From Mesorhizobium muleiense (lineage in GTDB: Bacteria; Pseudomonadota; Alphaproteobacteria; Rhizobiales; Rhizobiaceae): 64,000 nucleotides of DNA. The translations under genes were made by a program, and so were the position numbers. The notes under the pieces are model-generated. The model was not told where the DNA came from. It saw only the letters and a program-made list of their open reading frames with translations, and did no database searches. Each line of letters opens with the position of its first letter. Position 1 is the stretch's first letter. Of the stretch, positions 31,539 to 43,456 are shown one piece after another. The stretch lies in the NCBI RefSeq assembly GCF_900099905.1, contig NZ_FNEE01000002.1, forward strand, positions 643,791-707,790, read 5' to 3'.

Positions 31539-34223
31539 TTATACTCTACCCGCCCGGAGCGGTTCATCCAAAACCCGTTCCGTGCGCAGACGCCGAGATC
31601 GAACGAAGGCCTTTAGTCCGTCGGCATCCAACGCATGCCCGAAGGCATAACCCTGCAGTATGTCGCAGCCCAAGCTCTTGAGTGTCTGTGCGTGCTCCAT
31701 CGTCTCGACACCCTCGGCTACGACCTCGATACCCAGGGATTTGCCGATTTCAATGATCGATGAGACGACCTGCCTTCGTTGCGGCGATTTGACAATAGGA
31801 ATGACCAGTTGGCGATCTATCTTCAACCGGCGAGGCTGCAGCTTGAGCAAGCTGACTATAGAGGCGTAGCCCGTGCCAAAATCGTCTATTTCTATGTCAA
31901 TGCCGAGCTCTTTTATCTGCTCAAGATTCCACGTAACAAAATCATCATTTTCGTCGAGGAAAATTGACTCAACGAGTTCGAAGGCAACTGTTCCCTTCTT
32001 GATATTTAGTTCCCTAAGACTCTTTATGAGTTCCTCATCCTGAAGACGGCGTGCCGAAACGTTGACTGACACCCGCGGAATGTGAAGATTCGCAGCAGTC
32101 CACCCTTCGAGATCCAAAAGCGATTGCTCTAATATGTTTCGATCGATGATCGAGACGACATTCAATTCTTCCGCAATCCTTAGGAAGACGTCGGGCGCCA
32201 AAATGCCCTTCTCCGGATGTCTCCATCGCGCAAGCGCCTCAACCCCAACAATTTCAAGCGTTTTTGCGTCAAATTGCGGCTGGTAGAAGGGAATGAACTC
32301 GTTGCGCTCAAGGCCGCCGAGAATTTCGTCGGCAATCCGTTTTGTCTCGACGATCTCGCTTTGCATCGCCTCGGTGAAGAACTCGTATCGATTGCGCCCA
32401 CGACTCTTTGCTCGGTAAAGCGCGATGTCAGCGTTGACCAGCAGGTGTTTGGCTTCGACATCTTTTCCGTTATCGACTGCAATTCCCACGCTCACGCCAA
32501 AACGGCATCGATGGCCCTGATAGTAGACTGGTTCCCGCATCTGGCTGATGACGCGGTCAGCGAGCAGCGCCAGTTGCTCGATATCGTCATGCACCACGCA
32601 CAGGACGATGAATTCGTCTCCTCCGATCCGAGCGACGAATCCCTCGCCATCGACCTTGGATCGGAGGACGGTCGAGGCGTGAACAAGCATTGCGTCGCCT
32701 GCGGCGTGGCCAAGCGTATCGTTAATGTGCTTGAACCGATCGAGATCAATGTGGAGCAGTGCCGCATACCCGCCGGTCCGCCTGGCGTTTGCCGCGTAAT
32801 CTTCCAGCACCTGGTCGAGGTAACGCCGGTTGGGCAAACCGGTCAGCGAATCGTGGAGCGCAATGTGCTCTATGCGCTCCTTGGCCGACTCGAGTTCTGC
32901 ATTTTTCGACTCGGAAAGCTGTTTTGCGCGAACCAGGTCCTTGTTCAACAGGACATCGGCTGTCACATCCCATTCGGCGCCAATCATTTTTGGGGTGTCG
33001 TCTGCGGCCCGGTAAATTATCGCCTTGGATCGGACATGGCGTATCTCGCCATCCGGCCGAATAATCCGGTATTCCGACAAATATGGCCCGCCGTCGGCCA
33101 TCGCGCGGTCGAAATCGGCGTTGGCGCCAGCCAAATCATCCGGGTGGATTGCTCCCGCCCAGTCCAGGTAGCCGCGGTGCTCCCCAACTGGTTTGCCGTA
33201 TATTTCATTGACGCGTTCGTCCCACGCCAGTTCGTTGGTCGCGAGATCGTGTTCCCAAACGCCAATAGCCGATGCTTCCAGAGCGAGTTCCAAGCGCCTC
33301 GACAATCGACTCAGTTCCGCATAGTTGCGCTGTCTCTCGCCAATCAGGCGACCCGTAACCAGGAATGGGATCACAACCAAGGCCCCGGCCACCGCCATGA
33401 TGGCGCGCAAGAACCACGCGTTGTCGGGCATCGAAGGCCAGCCGTTTTTGGGAATGGCTGCGATCCGCCACGAACCGGACGGAAGCAGGACGTCGGCTGT
33501 CACCGGATTGCTTTTGGCGACGCGCTCATTGCCGAAGAATTGCTCTCCGCCTGGACCGAGGGCGTCCTTACCGATCAGCGCTACGTCAATCCCGAGATCA
33601 TCGTCAAGCAGGCCGCTCGCCTTATAAAGGCGCTGAACGTCGACAACGGCCGAAATGATGCCCCAGAACCTTTCGGTGTTGCCCGCACTGCGTACAAAGA
33701 CCGGAATTCGGCCGACGAAGCCCTGCCCTCCCTGCCTCAAGTCGACGGGACCGGCAAGAACTAGCTCGCGCTCGTCTCGCGCCCTTAGCGCGGCCAGACG
33801 CTGCCGCTCGTCCTTGCGGTAATCGAGGCCTATCGCCTTGTCGTTGCCCTTCATCGGGTACATCAGAGAAATGACCAGATCGGGCGCGCCGGCAATATTC
33901 TTCAATTGCGAGCCCCTGCCAAACAGGTTGCTCGCCAGCGAGGCGAAGCGCTGCTGTCCCATATAGGGCTCAGTCACGACTGCCGCGACCAGTCCCTGCA
34001 CCAGTTGAAGGTTTCCGTTGATGTTGCCTTCAAGCTTGGCGCGGATAAGATTGACCTTGGCCAGGACATCCGCTCGGGTGGCTTGATCCGAGACGACTTT
34101 GTTCTGGTGGTCCGCGAACGCTGCGCCAACGGCAATAACGATCACCGCCATTGCCGCCGGGATATTTGCCGACGAGAAAACGGCCTTCTTGATACCGCCG
34201 AACCTAGCGCGGAAAGGAGCCAA
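31539..34223 (-). CDS. CHASE-PAS-GGDEF-EAL cyclic-di-GMP enzyme, 894 aa
   Basis: An N-terminal helix near 20-40 and another near 268-290 enclose a periplasmic CHASE domain (SLASNLFGRGSQLKNIAGAP). Then come a PAS/PAC region (about 310-430, with IGVWEHDLATNELAWDERVN), a GGDEF domain with intact RIGGDEF near 532, and an EAL domain with VGVEALARWRHPEKG near 659, ELVESIF, EIDDFGTGYAS and EGVET. Both catalytic motifs are kept, so it could make or break c-di-GMP in response to a periplasmic ligand. The TTG start at 34223 has AGGAA upstream; a Met near residue 25 is an alternative. Confidence 0.93.
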   Translation of the reverse strand: MAPFRARFGGIKKAVFSSANIPAAMAVIVIAVGAAFADHQNKVVSDQATRADVLAKVNLIRAKLEGNINGNLQLVQGLVAAVVTEPYMGQQRFASLASNLFGRGSQLKNIAGAPDLVISLMYPMKGNDKAIGLDYRKDERQRLAALRARDERELVLAGPVDLRQGGQGFVGRIPVFVRSAGNTERFWGIISAVVDVQRLYKASGLLDDDLGIDVALIGKDALGPGGEQFFGNERVAKSNPVTADVLLPSGSWRIAAIPKNGWPSMPDNAWFLRAIMAVAGALVVIPFLVTGRLIGERQRNYAELSRLSRRLELALEASAIGVWEHDLATNELAWDERVNEIYGKPVGEHRGYLDWAGAIHPDDLAGANADFDRAMADGGPYLSEYRIIRPDGEIRHVRSKAIIYRAADDTPKMIGAEWDVTADVLLNKDLVRAKQLSESKNAELESAKERIEHIALHDSLTGLPNRRYLDQVLEDYAANARRTGGYAALLHIDLDRFKHINDTLGHAAGDAMLVHASTVLRSKVDGEGFVARIGGDEFIVLCVVHDDIEQLALLADRVISQMREPVYYQGHRCRFGVSVGIAVDNGKDVEAKHLLVNADIALYRAKSRGRNRYEFFTEAMQSEIVETKRIADEILGGLERNEFIPFYQPQFDAKTLEIVGVEALARWRHPEKGILAPDVFLRIAEELNVVSIIDRNILEQSLLDLEGWTAANLHIPRVSVNVSARRLQDEELIKSLRELNIKKGTVAFELVESIFLDENDDFVTWNLEQIKELGIDIEIDDFGTGYASIVSLLKLQPRRLKIDRQLVIPIVKSPQRRQVVSSIIEIGKSLGIEVVAEGVETMEHAQTLKSLGCDILQGYAFGHALDADGLKAFVRSRRLRTERVLDEPLRAGRV

Positions 34224-34339
34224 TAGGCGATTCCTCAGATACTATTCAGGTTCTGGGCCAACCCGACCAAGGTATATTAGCTATCAATGTTTAATTTTGA
34301 CCTTCACGGGCCCTAAAAAGTTTTTGCACCCTCCAACCG

Positions 34340-34505
34340 CCTGAGGTGGCCGGAGTGGCTGACACGGACCTGCGGCTCCGGCTGACGACTTAAAGCGCGT
34401 CGCGGCTGAATGGATTGATGCGACGCGCTTCAAGTTTTGTTTTATGCATGTCGTTACCGCAGAACCGCTGTGCACCCTCGGGTCAGGCCCCGAGGGCACG
34501 CTTTT
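34340..34505. repeat. Rhizobial intergenic repeat with two hairpins
   Basis: An 11-bp perfect stem AAGCGCGTCGC (34393-34403) / GCGACGCGCTT (34420-34430) is followed by TTTATGCATGTCGTTACCGC, a dispersed rhizobial repeat core, and then a second hairpin CCCTCGGG (34475-34482) / CCCGAGGG (34489-34496) ahead of TTTT. The second could end transcription of plus-strand read-through. The left part imitates a tRNA-Ser D arm but no tRNA folds. Confidence 0.6.
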
Positions 34506-34517
34506 GCGCGACATGCA

Positions 34518-35384
34518 TTAGTGGCCCTCAATCGCCTTGGCGGTAACTAGGTAGGATATCTTGCCGACGCTACGCTTCGTCGCGCCAATGGAATAGGCCA
34601 TTGGAATCTTGGGAGAGTTCTCCGGCAAGCCGTACATATCCTTGCCGGCCCTCACGGCAAATGAAAAGTGCTGCCACGAAACCGTGTCATGCTCGTTGAG
34701 AAAATCCAGCGTCAGCCCAGCTGAAATCAGCGCGTTCACCACGTCGCTGACCGGATGAATCCACTCATAGTAGCGCGGATGTTTCAAGATGCGGTCGTCG
34801 CCGGTATAGGTGAGTTCCTCGTTCCATGCGAGTGGTCGAGCTATTGGCGTTCGCCAGTCATGCTTGAACTCCAGCGCCGCAGCCTTGCGGTCACACTGGA
34901 ACATCAACGGATGGCCCTCGGCGAGATAGAGCCGGCCGCCGGGCCGCAGGAGATCGGCAACCACCCGCGCCCAGCGGAACACGTCGTCAAGCCAGTTTAC
35001 CGAACCCCAGGTAACGTAAGCGATGTCAAAGGTTCGGCCAAGCGCTTCGACTGCCTCGAACAGTGGCGCCTCCACGAAGCGCACGTCAGTGCCTGCCTTT
35101 GCAGCGAAATCCCGCGCTGCTGCGATCGCCGTCGGTGAAAAGTCGAGGCCGGTCACGCTGCCCGCGCCCAGATTTTTCAAGCTGATTGTGTCGAGCCCGA
35201 TATGGCATTGCAGATGGACGATATCCTTGCCGACAATGTCACCGACCTCGCGCGTTTCCAGCTCATAGAGATTGGATCCGCCAGCCAGTACATTTTCTAT
35301 GTGGTAGCTGCCCGTTGTGTCGGTCGAATGCAGCTCGGCTCGATCATCCCAATTAAGGCGGTTCGCGCCCAGAAACGGTTCCAA
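34518..35384 (-). CDS. Class I SAM-dependent methyltransferase, 288 aa
   Basis: The SAM motif I is DIVHLQCHIGLDTISLKNLG (about 53-72) with the acidic end of strand 2 in VTGLDFSPTAI; motif II/III region is FDIAYVTWGSVNWL and LLRPGGRLYLAEGHP. An HQC/HIG version of the motif is typical of a subfamily annotated only as methyltransferase. The substrate is unknown. The TTG start has GAGGGGG upstream. Stand-alone gene; a repeat follows it. Confidence 0.85.
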   Translation of the reverse strand: MEPFLGANRLNWDDRAELHSTDTTGSYHIENVLAGGSNLYELETREVGDIVGKDIVHLQCHIGLDTISLKNLGAGSVTGLDFSPTAIAAARDFAAKAGTDVRFVEAPLFEAVEALGRTFDIAYVTWGSVNWLDDVFRWARVVADLLRPGGRLYLAEGHPLMFQCDRKAAALEFKHDWRTPIARPLAWNEELTYTGDDRILKHPRYYEWIHPVSDVVNALISAGLTLDFLNEHDTVSWQHFSFAVRAGKDMYGLPENSPKIPMAYSIGATKRSVGKISYLVTAKAIEGH

Positions 35385-35594
35385 ATTGCCCCCTCAAGTC
35401 CCTGCCGAGACCAATATATATGGTAAACAGAGCGTTAATATACCTTGCAGCTAAAGTGTCGCGCGTCAATCCGTGGCGGTACGGTGCACCACCGGGGCTG
35501 ATCGATTGGTCAGCGAATTCGGCAAGCCTCTTGGCGAGGTCGGTCGACGGGCAGCGCCGGAAGAAATTTGTTGTCGTGCGAAACGTCCGCGGAG

Positions 35595-36032
35595 CTACGA
35601 CTGAAACTCCGGCTGTGCCTGCATTGTCCGGAGATCGATCGGCATGGATATGTGTTCGTGCGTGATCATCCAGCGGTCGCTCATCTTCTGCAAACCCGAC
35701 GTCACCCGCACCCAATAGTCGGCCTTCTCGCCGTTGGTTCTTTTGCTTCTGACGTGGCACAGACCATGGCAGAACGCCACGTCATCTCTGACTGTGACGA
35801 GCAGCTCGTGCACCTCATAATCAATCGGGCCGTCAACCGAGGCAAACCACGCCTCGAAATTCTTTCGGTAGGCATCGGCACTATCGATCCGCAGCGGCGG
35901 CCTGATGTCGAATACGATAGTAGCCGCGGCATAGTGTGCCATCAGGGCTTCTATGTCCTTGGCCCGCAATGCCTGCACCAAATCATCTAGGCCTTTGCGG
36001 ATTTCCATTTCTTCTGCAGTCGGGGTCTGCAT
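35595..36032 (-). CDS. NTF2/SnoaL-like protein, 145 aa
   Basis: The single-domain cone fold of the SnoaL/ketosteroid-isomerase-like group is seen in EEMEIRKGLDDLVQALRAKD (helix 1), HYAAATIVFDIRPPLRI, YRKNFEAWFASVDGPIDYEV and the final strands WMITHEHISMPID. No conserved catalytic Asp pair for isomerase can be named. The ATG 36032 has AAAGGAGAG upstream. It lies 97 bp from the end of metH, same strand, but probably has its own promoter. Confidence 0.82.
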   Translation of the reverse strand: MQTPTAEEMEIRKGLDDLVQALRAKDIEALMAHYAAATIVFDIRPPLRIDSADAYRKNFEAWFASVDGPIDYEVHELLVTVRDDVAFCHGLCHVRSKRTNGEKADYWVRVTSGLQKMSDRWMITHEHISMPIDLRTMQAQPEFQS

Positions 36033-36129
36033 AGGGCTCTCCTTTCATCGCATGATGGGCGGGCGAGGCCGTTGCTCTCGAAGCGACGCACCTGGCCATC
36101 GACCGCGATGCCAGGTCAAAGCTGCTGCC

Positions 36130-39939
<3,810 letters not shown>

Positions 39940-39974
39940 ATTTCGTCCTCAGGGCGACGGTCGCGCTTAAGCGA

Positions 39975-39992
39975 CATAAAGACATCTTTATG
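39975..39992 (-). promoter_or_regulatory. Operator-like palindrome upstream of metH
   Basis: CATAAAGACATCTTTATG is an inverted repeat with 8-base arms (CATAAAGA/TCTTTATG) and a two-base centre, 36 bp before the metH ATG. ArsR-family SAH/homocysteine-responsive repressors (SahR type) bind ATAAAGA-N2-TCTTTAT-like sites before methionine-cycle genes in related bacteria; assignment to that regulator is an inference. Confidence 0.55.
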
Positions 39993-40076
39993 TGAGTATA
40001 CGGGATTTGTCTGCTGCTGTCACCCCTGGGCGGAAGGCTCAGGGCAATGGCTCGACGTTTGCGCCGCCGGCCGGCG

Positions 40077-41141
40077 CTACAACGTCACCTGCGCAGTCTT
40101 CGCAGCCGCCGCTCTCAACAGCATCCCGAACAGGTCGCGCGGCTCGTCTGGGTCGGCCAGCATGTCGAGTTGCTGGTAGAGGCCGGTCGATGGCAACTGG
40201 TCCCTGATATAGCGCAGCGCCGAAAAATCCTCGATGGCGAAGCCGACGGAATCGAACAGCGTGATCTGGCTGGCATCGCGGCGGCCTTCAGCCACGCCGG
40301 TGATGACCCGCCACAGCTCGGTCACCGGATGATCGGGTGCAAGCTGCTGGATCTCGCCCTCGATGCGGGTCTGCGGCAGATATTCGACGAAGATCTCGGA
40401 GCGCAGCAGGATGTCACGATGCAGTTCGGTTTTCCCAGGACAATCGCCGCCGACGGCGTTGATGTGGACGCCCGAGCCGACCATGTTGTCGGTGAGGATG
40501 GTGGCATACTGCTTGTCAGCGGTGACGGTGGTGATGATCCCGGCCCCCTCGACAGCCTCTTCGGTAGAGCGGCAGGCGACCATGTCGAAGCCCAGCCCGG
40601 CGAGATTGCGGATGCATTTTTCCGTCGCCGTGCGGTCGATGTCGTAGAAGCGCAATTCGCGCACACCGAGCAAGGCCTTGCAGGCCAGCGCCTGGAATTC
40701 GGCCTGGGCGCCGTTGCCGATCAGCGCCATGCAGTTCGCACCGGCCGGCGCCAGATGTTTGGCCGCCAGCGCCGACATCGCCGCGGTGCGCAGCGCGGTC
40801 AGGATCGTCATTTCCGACAAAAGCACCGGGTAGCCGTTGTGGAGATCGGCGAGCATGCCGAAGGCGGTCACCGTCTGGCGGCCTTCGCGCATGTTCTTCG
40901 GATGGCCATTGACATATTTGAAGCCATAGACCTCGCCGTCGCTTGTCGGCATCAGCTCGATGACGCCCTCGGCGCTGTGCGAGGCGAGGCGCGGCGACTT
41001 GTCGAAGGCCTCCCAGCGGCGGAAATCGTCCTCGATATAGAAGGCGAGCTCGGTGAGGAAACGCTCGACGCCGATCCTCAGCACCAGCTTCATCATGTGG
41101 TCGACGCTGACGAAGGGGACGATGTTGAGATTGGGGATCAT
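40077..41141 (-). CDS. Ornithine cyclodeaminase/mu-crystallin family protein, 354 aa
   Basis: The family's NAD-binding fold is seen in CMALIGNGAQAEFQALACKA (about 136-155) and a second acidic position RFYDIDRTATEK. Conserved blocks FIEDDFRRWEAFDKSPRL-like, MPTSDGEVYGFKYVNGHP and NAVGGDCPGKTELHRDIL belong to the ornithine cyclodeaminase group (longer type, about 350 aa), where Asp in GGDCPGKTEL replaces a catalytic residue region. It converts ornithine to proline and ammonia or acts on a related imine. The PaiB-like gene lies 28 bp upstream on the same strand, so they form a likely pair. Confidence 0.9.
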   Translation of the reverse strand: MIPNLNIVPFVSVDHMMKLVLRIGVERFLTELAFYIEDDFRRWEAFDKSPRLASHSAEGVIELMPTSDGEVYGFKYVNGHPKNMREGRQTVTAFGMLADLHNGYPVLLSEMTILTALRTAAMSALAAKHLAPAGANCMALIGNGAQAEFQALACKALLGVRELRFYDIDRTATEKCIRNLAGLGFDMVACRSTEEAVEGAGIITTVTADKQYATILTDNMVGSGVHINAVGGDCPGKTELHRDILLRSEIFVEYLPQTRIEGEIQQLAPDHPVTELWRVITGVAEGRRDASQITLFDSVGFAIEDFSALRYIRDQLPSTGLYQQLDMLADPDEPRDLFGMLLRAAAAKTAQVTL

Positions 41142-41169
41142 TTTGTCCTTGCCCGCATTGCTGCAACGG

Positions 41170-41799
41170 TCAGTCCTTGCGATGCGCGTTGTGCATCTTC
41201 ATCATCGTCGCCAGCGCCGGATCGCTTTCCTCAAGCCTGCCAATCGCGGCATTGGTATCGTAGAGCCGTTCGTCCTGGCCCATCTTGAACTTGGCCTCGA
41301 GCCGTTCGATCGGCAGGTCGAAACCCAGAATATGCGGGATGCGCCGCTGCATGCCGCCCGGCCCGAGTTCGCGCATGCGCCAGCGATCGTCGCGGTCCTT
41401 TTCCAGCACGTCGACAAGCCGCTGCAGATGCCGGGCGGTGGCGTGATCGTCGAGCTGAACCGGCCGGCCGTGGCAATGGGCGACGGCGAAATTCCAGGTC
41501 GGCGCGCTGTCGCGCACCGGATTGCGCGGATACCAGGAGGGCGAGATATAGCCATGCGGTCCGTGGAAGATTGCCATCGTCTCCTCGCCCTCGGCGATCA
41601 GCGCGCTGTGCGGGTTCTGCCGGGCCAGATGCGACACCAGCGTTCCGTTCGCTCCCCGCTCGCGGTCCAGCACGAAGGGCAGATGCGATGCGACGAGCCC
41701 CTGTGGCCCGGTTGTCACCACCGTGGCGAAGGCCGCCGCCTCGATCAGGCCGAACACCTCGTCCAGCGACAGCGGTGCGAATTCGGGTTTCGTGTACAT
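41170..41799 (-). CDS. PaiB-like FMN-binding protein, 209 aa
   Basis: The whole family pattern is present: MYTKPEFAPLSLDEVFGLIE, then ATVVTTGPQGLVASHLPFVL, GTLVSHLARQNPHSALIAEG, FHGPHGYISPSWYPRNPVRD and VPTWNFAVAHCHGRP-like (APTWNFAVAHCHGRP). The fold is a split-barrel FMN-binding protein; the family is called a negative transcriptional regulator after B. subtilis PaiB, but many members are probably reductases. It is cotranscribed with the ornithine cyclodeaminase-like gene. Confidence 0.9.
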   Translation of the reverse strand: MYTKPEFAPLSLDEVFGLIEAAAFATVVTTGPQGLVASHLPFVLDRERGANGTLVSHLARQNPHSALIAEGEETMAIFHGPHGYISPSWYPRNPVRDSAPTWNFAVAHCHGRPVQLDDHATARHLQRLVDVLEKDRDDRWRMRELGPGGMQRRIPHILGFDLPIERLEAKFKMGQDERLYDTNAAIGRLEESDPALATMMKMHNAHRKD

Positions 41800-41829
41800 A
41801 GTACCTTCTTGTTATTGCATGATCTTTTC

Positions 41830-41863
41830 CGAAAACCGGTTCCCACTTTTCGGGATCATGCTC
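41830..41863. repeat. 34-bp dispersed repeat (copy 2)
   Basis: Matches 1987-2020 in the same orientation (CGAAAACCGG...GGGATCATGCTC). It fills the gap between the PaiB gene and the livH-like gene and touches the livH TAG stop. As in copy 1 it lies exactly at a gene end. Confidence 0.7.
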
Positions 41864-42744
41864 TAGCTCCGCTGCACGCGAACCGCCGGGATCAGGCCTT
41901 GCGGCCGCACCAGCAGCACGGCGATGACGCCCGACAGCACGATAGCGTCGCGGTAGGGTGCGACAGCCGCCGGCAGCGTCGCCTGCAGCAACACTTCGAT
42001 GATGCCGAGCAGGAAGCCGCCAGCGACAGCACCGGGCAGGCTGCCCAACCCGCCGACGACGGCGGCGATGAACGCCTTCAGCACTGGGGTAAAGCCCATC
42101 AGCGGGTCGACGGAGGCGCGCTGCGCCACCCACAGCATCGCCGCCAGTCCGGCGAGCAGGCCGGAAAGCAAAAAGGCGGTGGCGATGATGCGGCTGGCCG
42201 GGATGCCCATCAGGCGGACGACGTTGAAATCCTCGGCCGCGGCGCGCATGGCGGTGCCAGTCACCGTGCGGCGCAGGAAGAGTTCCAGCGCAATCAAGGC
42301 CAGGGCCGAGACAACGATGGAGATGCTCGGGCCGACGCCGATGGTGAAGTCGCCGAACGAGAAGGCGCCGGTCATCCAGCCGGGCATGGCGACCGGCTGC
42401 GGCCGAGCCGAGATGCCGTTCTGGAAGACGACCTTCAGCAGGCTCGAAACGGCGAAGCTGGTCAGAAGCAGGCTGGTGACGCTGGCGCCGCGCATCGGGC
42501 GAAAGGCAACACGCTCCATGGCAACCGCTGCGAGCGCGCCGCAGGAGACGGCGACGAGCACCGCCGCTGGAAACGGCAGACCGAAAACCAGCGCGGCAAG
42601 CAAGGCATAGCCCGACAATGTCATCAGCTCGCCATGGGCGAAATTGATCAGGCCGACGATGGAAAAGACGATCGCCAAACCAAGTGCCAGCAGCGCATAG
42701 ACGCCGCCGAGGCTCACCGCATTGATGATCTGCTGCGCGATCAT
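41863..42744 (-). CDS. Branched-chain amino-acid-type ABC permease, LivH-like
   Basis: 293 residues with about eight membrane helices. Family marks are MIAQQIINAVSLGGVYALLA, GLAIVFSIVGLINFAHGELM, FRPMRGASVTSLLLTSFAVS and AFIAAVVGGLGSLPGAVAGG, the EAA-like loop. It forms the transport pore together with the LivM part of the fused protein at 44671-46548. The gene ends the minus-strand operon. The imported substrate cannot be read from the permease. Confidence 0.93.
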   Translation of the reverse strand: MIAQQIINAVSLGGVYALLALGLAIVFSIVGLINFAHGELMTLSGYALLAALVFGLPFPAAVLVAVSCGALAAVAMERVAFRPMRGASVTSLLLTSFAVSSLLKVVFQNGISARPQPVAMPGWMTGAFSFGDFTIGVGPSISIVVSALALIALELFLRRTVTGTAMRAAAEDFNVVRLMGIPASRIIATAFLLSGLLAGLAAMLWVAQRASVDPLMGFTPVLKAFIAAVVGGLGSLPGAVAGGFLLGIIEVLLQATLPAAVAPYRDAIVLSGVIAVLLVRPQGLIPAVRVQRS

Positions 42745-42747
42745 GGC

Positions 42748-43452
42748 TCAGGCTCCGAGATAGGCTTGGCGGACGAGGTCCGAGGTGGCGAGTTCCTTGG
42801 CGGTGCCCGATAGCACCACCTCGCCATTGGCAAGCACGATGGCGCGGTCGGCGACCTCCAGCGCCAGCGCCACGTTCTGCTCGACGAGAAGGATGGTCAG
42901 CCCGCTGCGGCGCAGTTCGGCGATCAGGTCGAAGACCGTGTCGATCAATTGCGGGGCAAGACCGAGCGACGGTTCGTCGAGCAGCACCATGCGCGGCTTG
43001 CCCATCAATGCGCGAGCGATCGCCAGCATCTGCTGCTCGCCGCCGGAGAGATTGCCGCCCTTGACGCGGTGGTAGCGCCGCAGGACCGGAAACAGCTCCA
43101 GCATCTCCTCTTCGCGCACCCTCGCCTCCACCGCCGGCAGGTGCATGGCACCGCCGAGACGCAGATTGTCAGCCACGGTCAGGCCGGCGAAAATGCGCCG
43201 GCCTTCCGGCACCAGCGACACCCCCTTGCGGGCGATCGCCTCAGGCGCCAGGCCGGTGATGTCGACGCCGTCGAAGACCACTTTCCCCGAGACGGCCGGC
43301 ACCAGCCCGGCAATGGCGCCAAGCGTCGAGCTCTTGCCGGCGCCATTGGCGCCGACCAGCGCGATGATCTCGCCGCTGTCGACGGCGAGATCGACGCGGC
43401 GCACCGCCTCGACCTCGCCGTAGCGGATCCTCAGGGCTTCGACGCTCAGCAT
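42748..43452 (-). CDS. ABC ATPase, LivF-like
   Basis: 234 residues with Walker A GANGAGKSSTLG (34-45), signature LSGGEQQMLAIARALMGKPR, Walker B MVLLDEPSLGL and the switch His region LLVEQNV. Length and the PEGRRIFAGLTV block are those of LivF. Its start and the end of the next gene are three bases apart (42744/42748), typical of an operon. It is one of two ATPases for the importer; the other is fused to LivM. Confidence 0.94.
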   Translation of the reverse strand: MLSVEALRIRYGEVEAVRRVDLAVDSGEIIALVGANGAGKSSTLGAIAGLVPAVSGKVVFDGVDITGLAPEAIARKGVSLVPEGRRIFAGLTVADNLRLGGAMHLPAVEARVREEEMLELFPVLRRYHRVKGGNLSGGEQQMLAIARALMGKPRMVLLDEPSLGLAPQLIDTVFDLIAELRRSGLTILLVEQNVALALEVADRAIVLANGEVVLSGTAKELATSDLVRQAYLGA

Positions 43453-43456
43453 GATG

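Noticed and set aside
32217..33764. A 515-codon plus-strand open frame
   Set aside because: Antisense to the GGDEF-EAL gene, whose motifs are certain.
34340..34420. tRNA-Ser-like start (GGTGGCCGGAGTGGCTGA)
   Set aside because: No T arm with GTTCRANYC and no matching acceptor stem follows; it merges into a known rhizobial repeat.
35353..35760. A 135-codon minus-strand frame between the methyltransferase and NTF2-like genes
   Set aside because: It overlaps both neighbours and has no start signal, though its middle (LAEFADQSISPGGAPYR) looks mildly protein-like.
40000..40076. Cobalamin riboswitch before metH
   Set aside because: No B12-box sequence is visible upstream, and the space is short; the palindrome suggests a protein operator instead.
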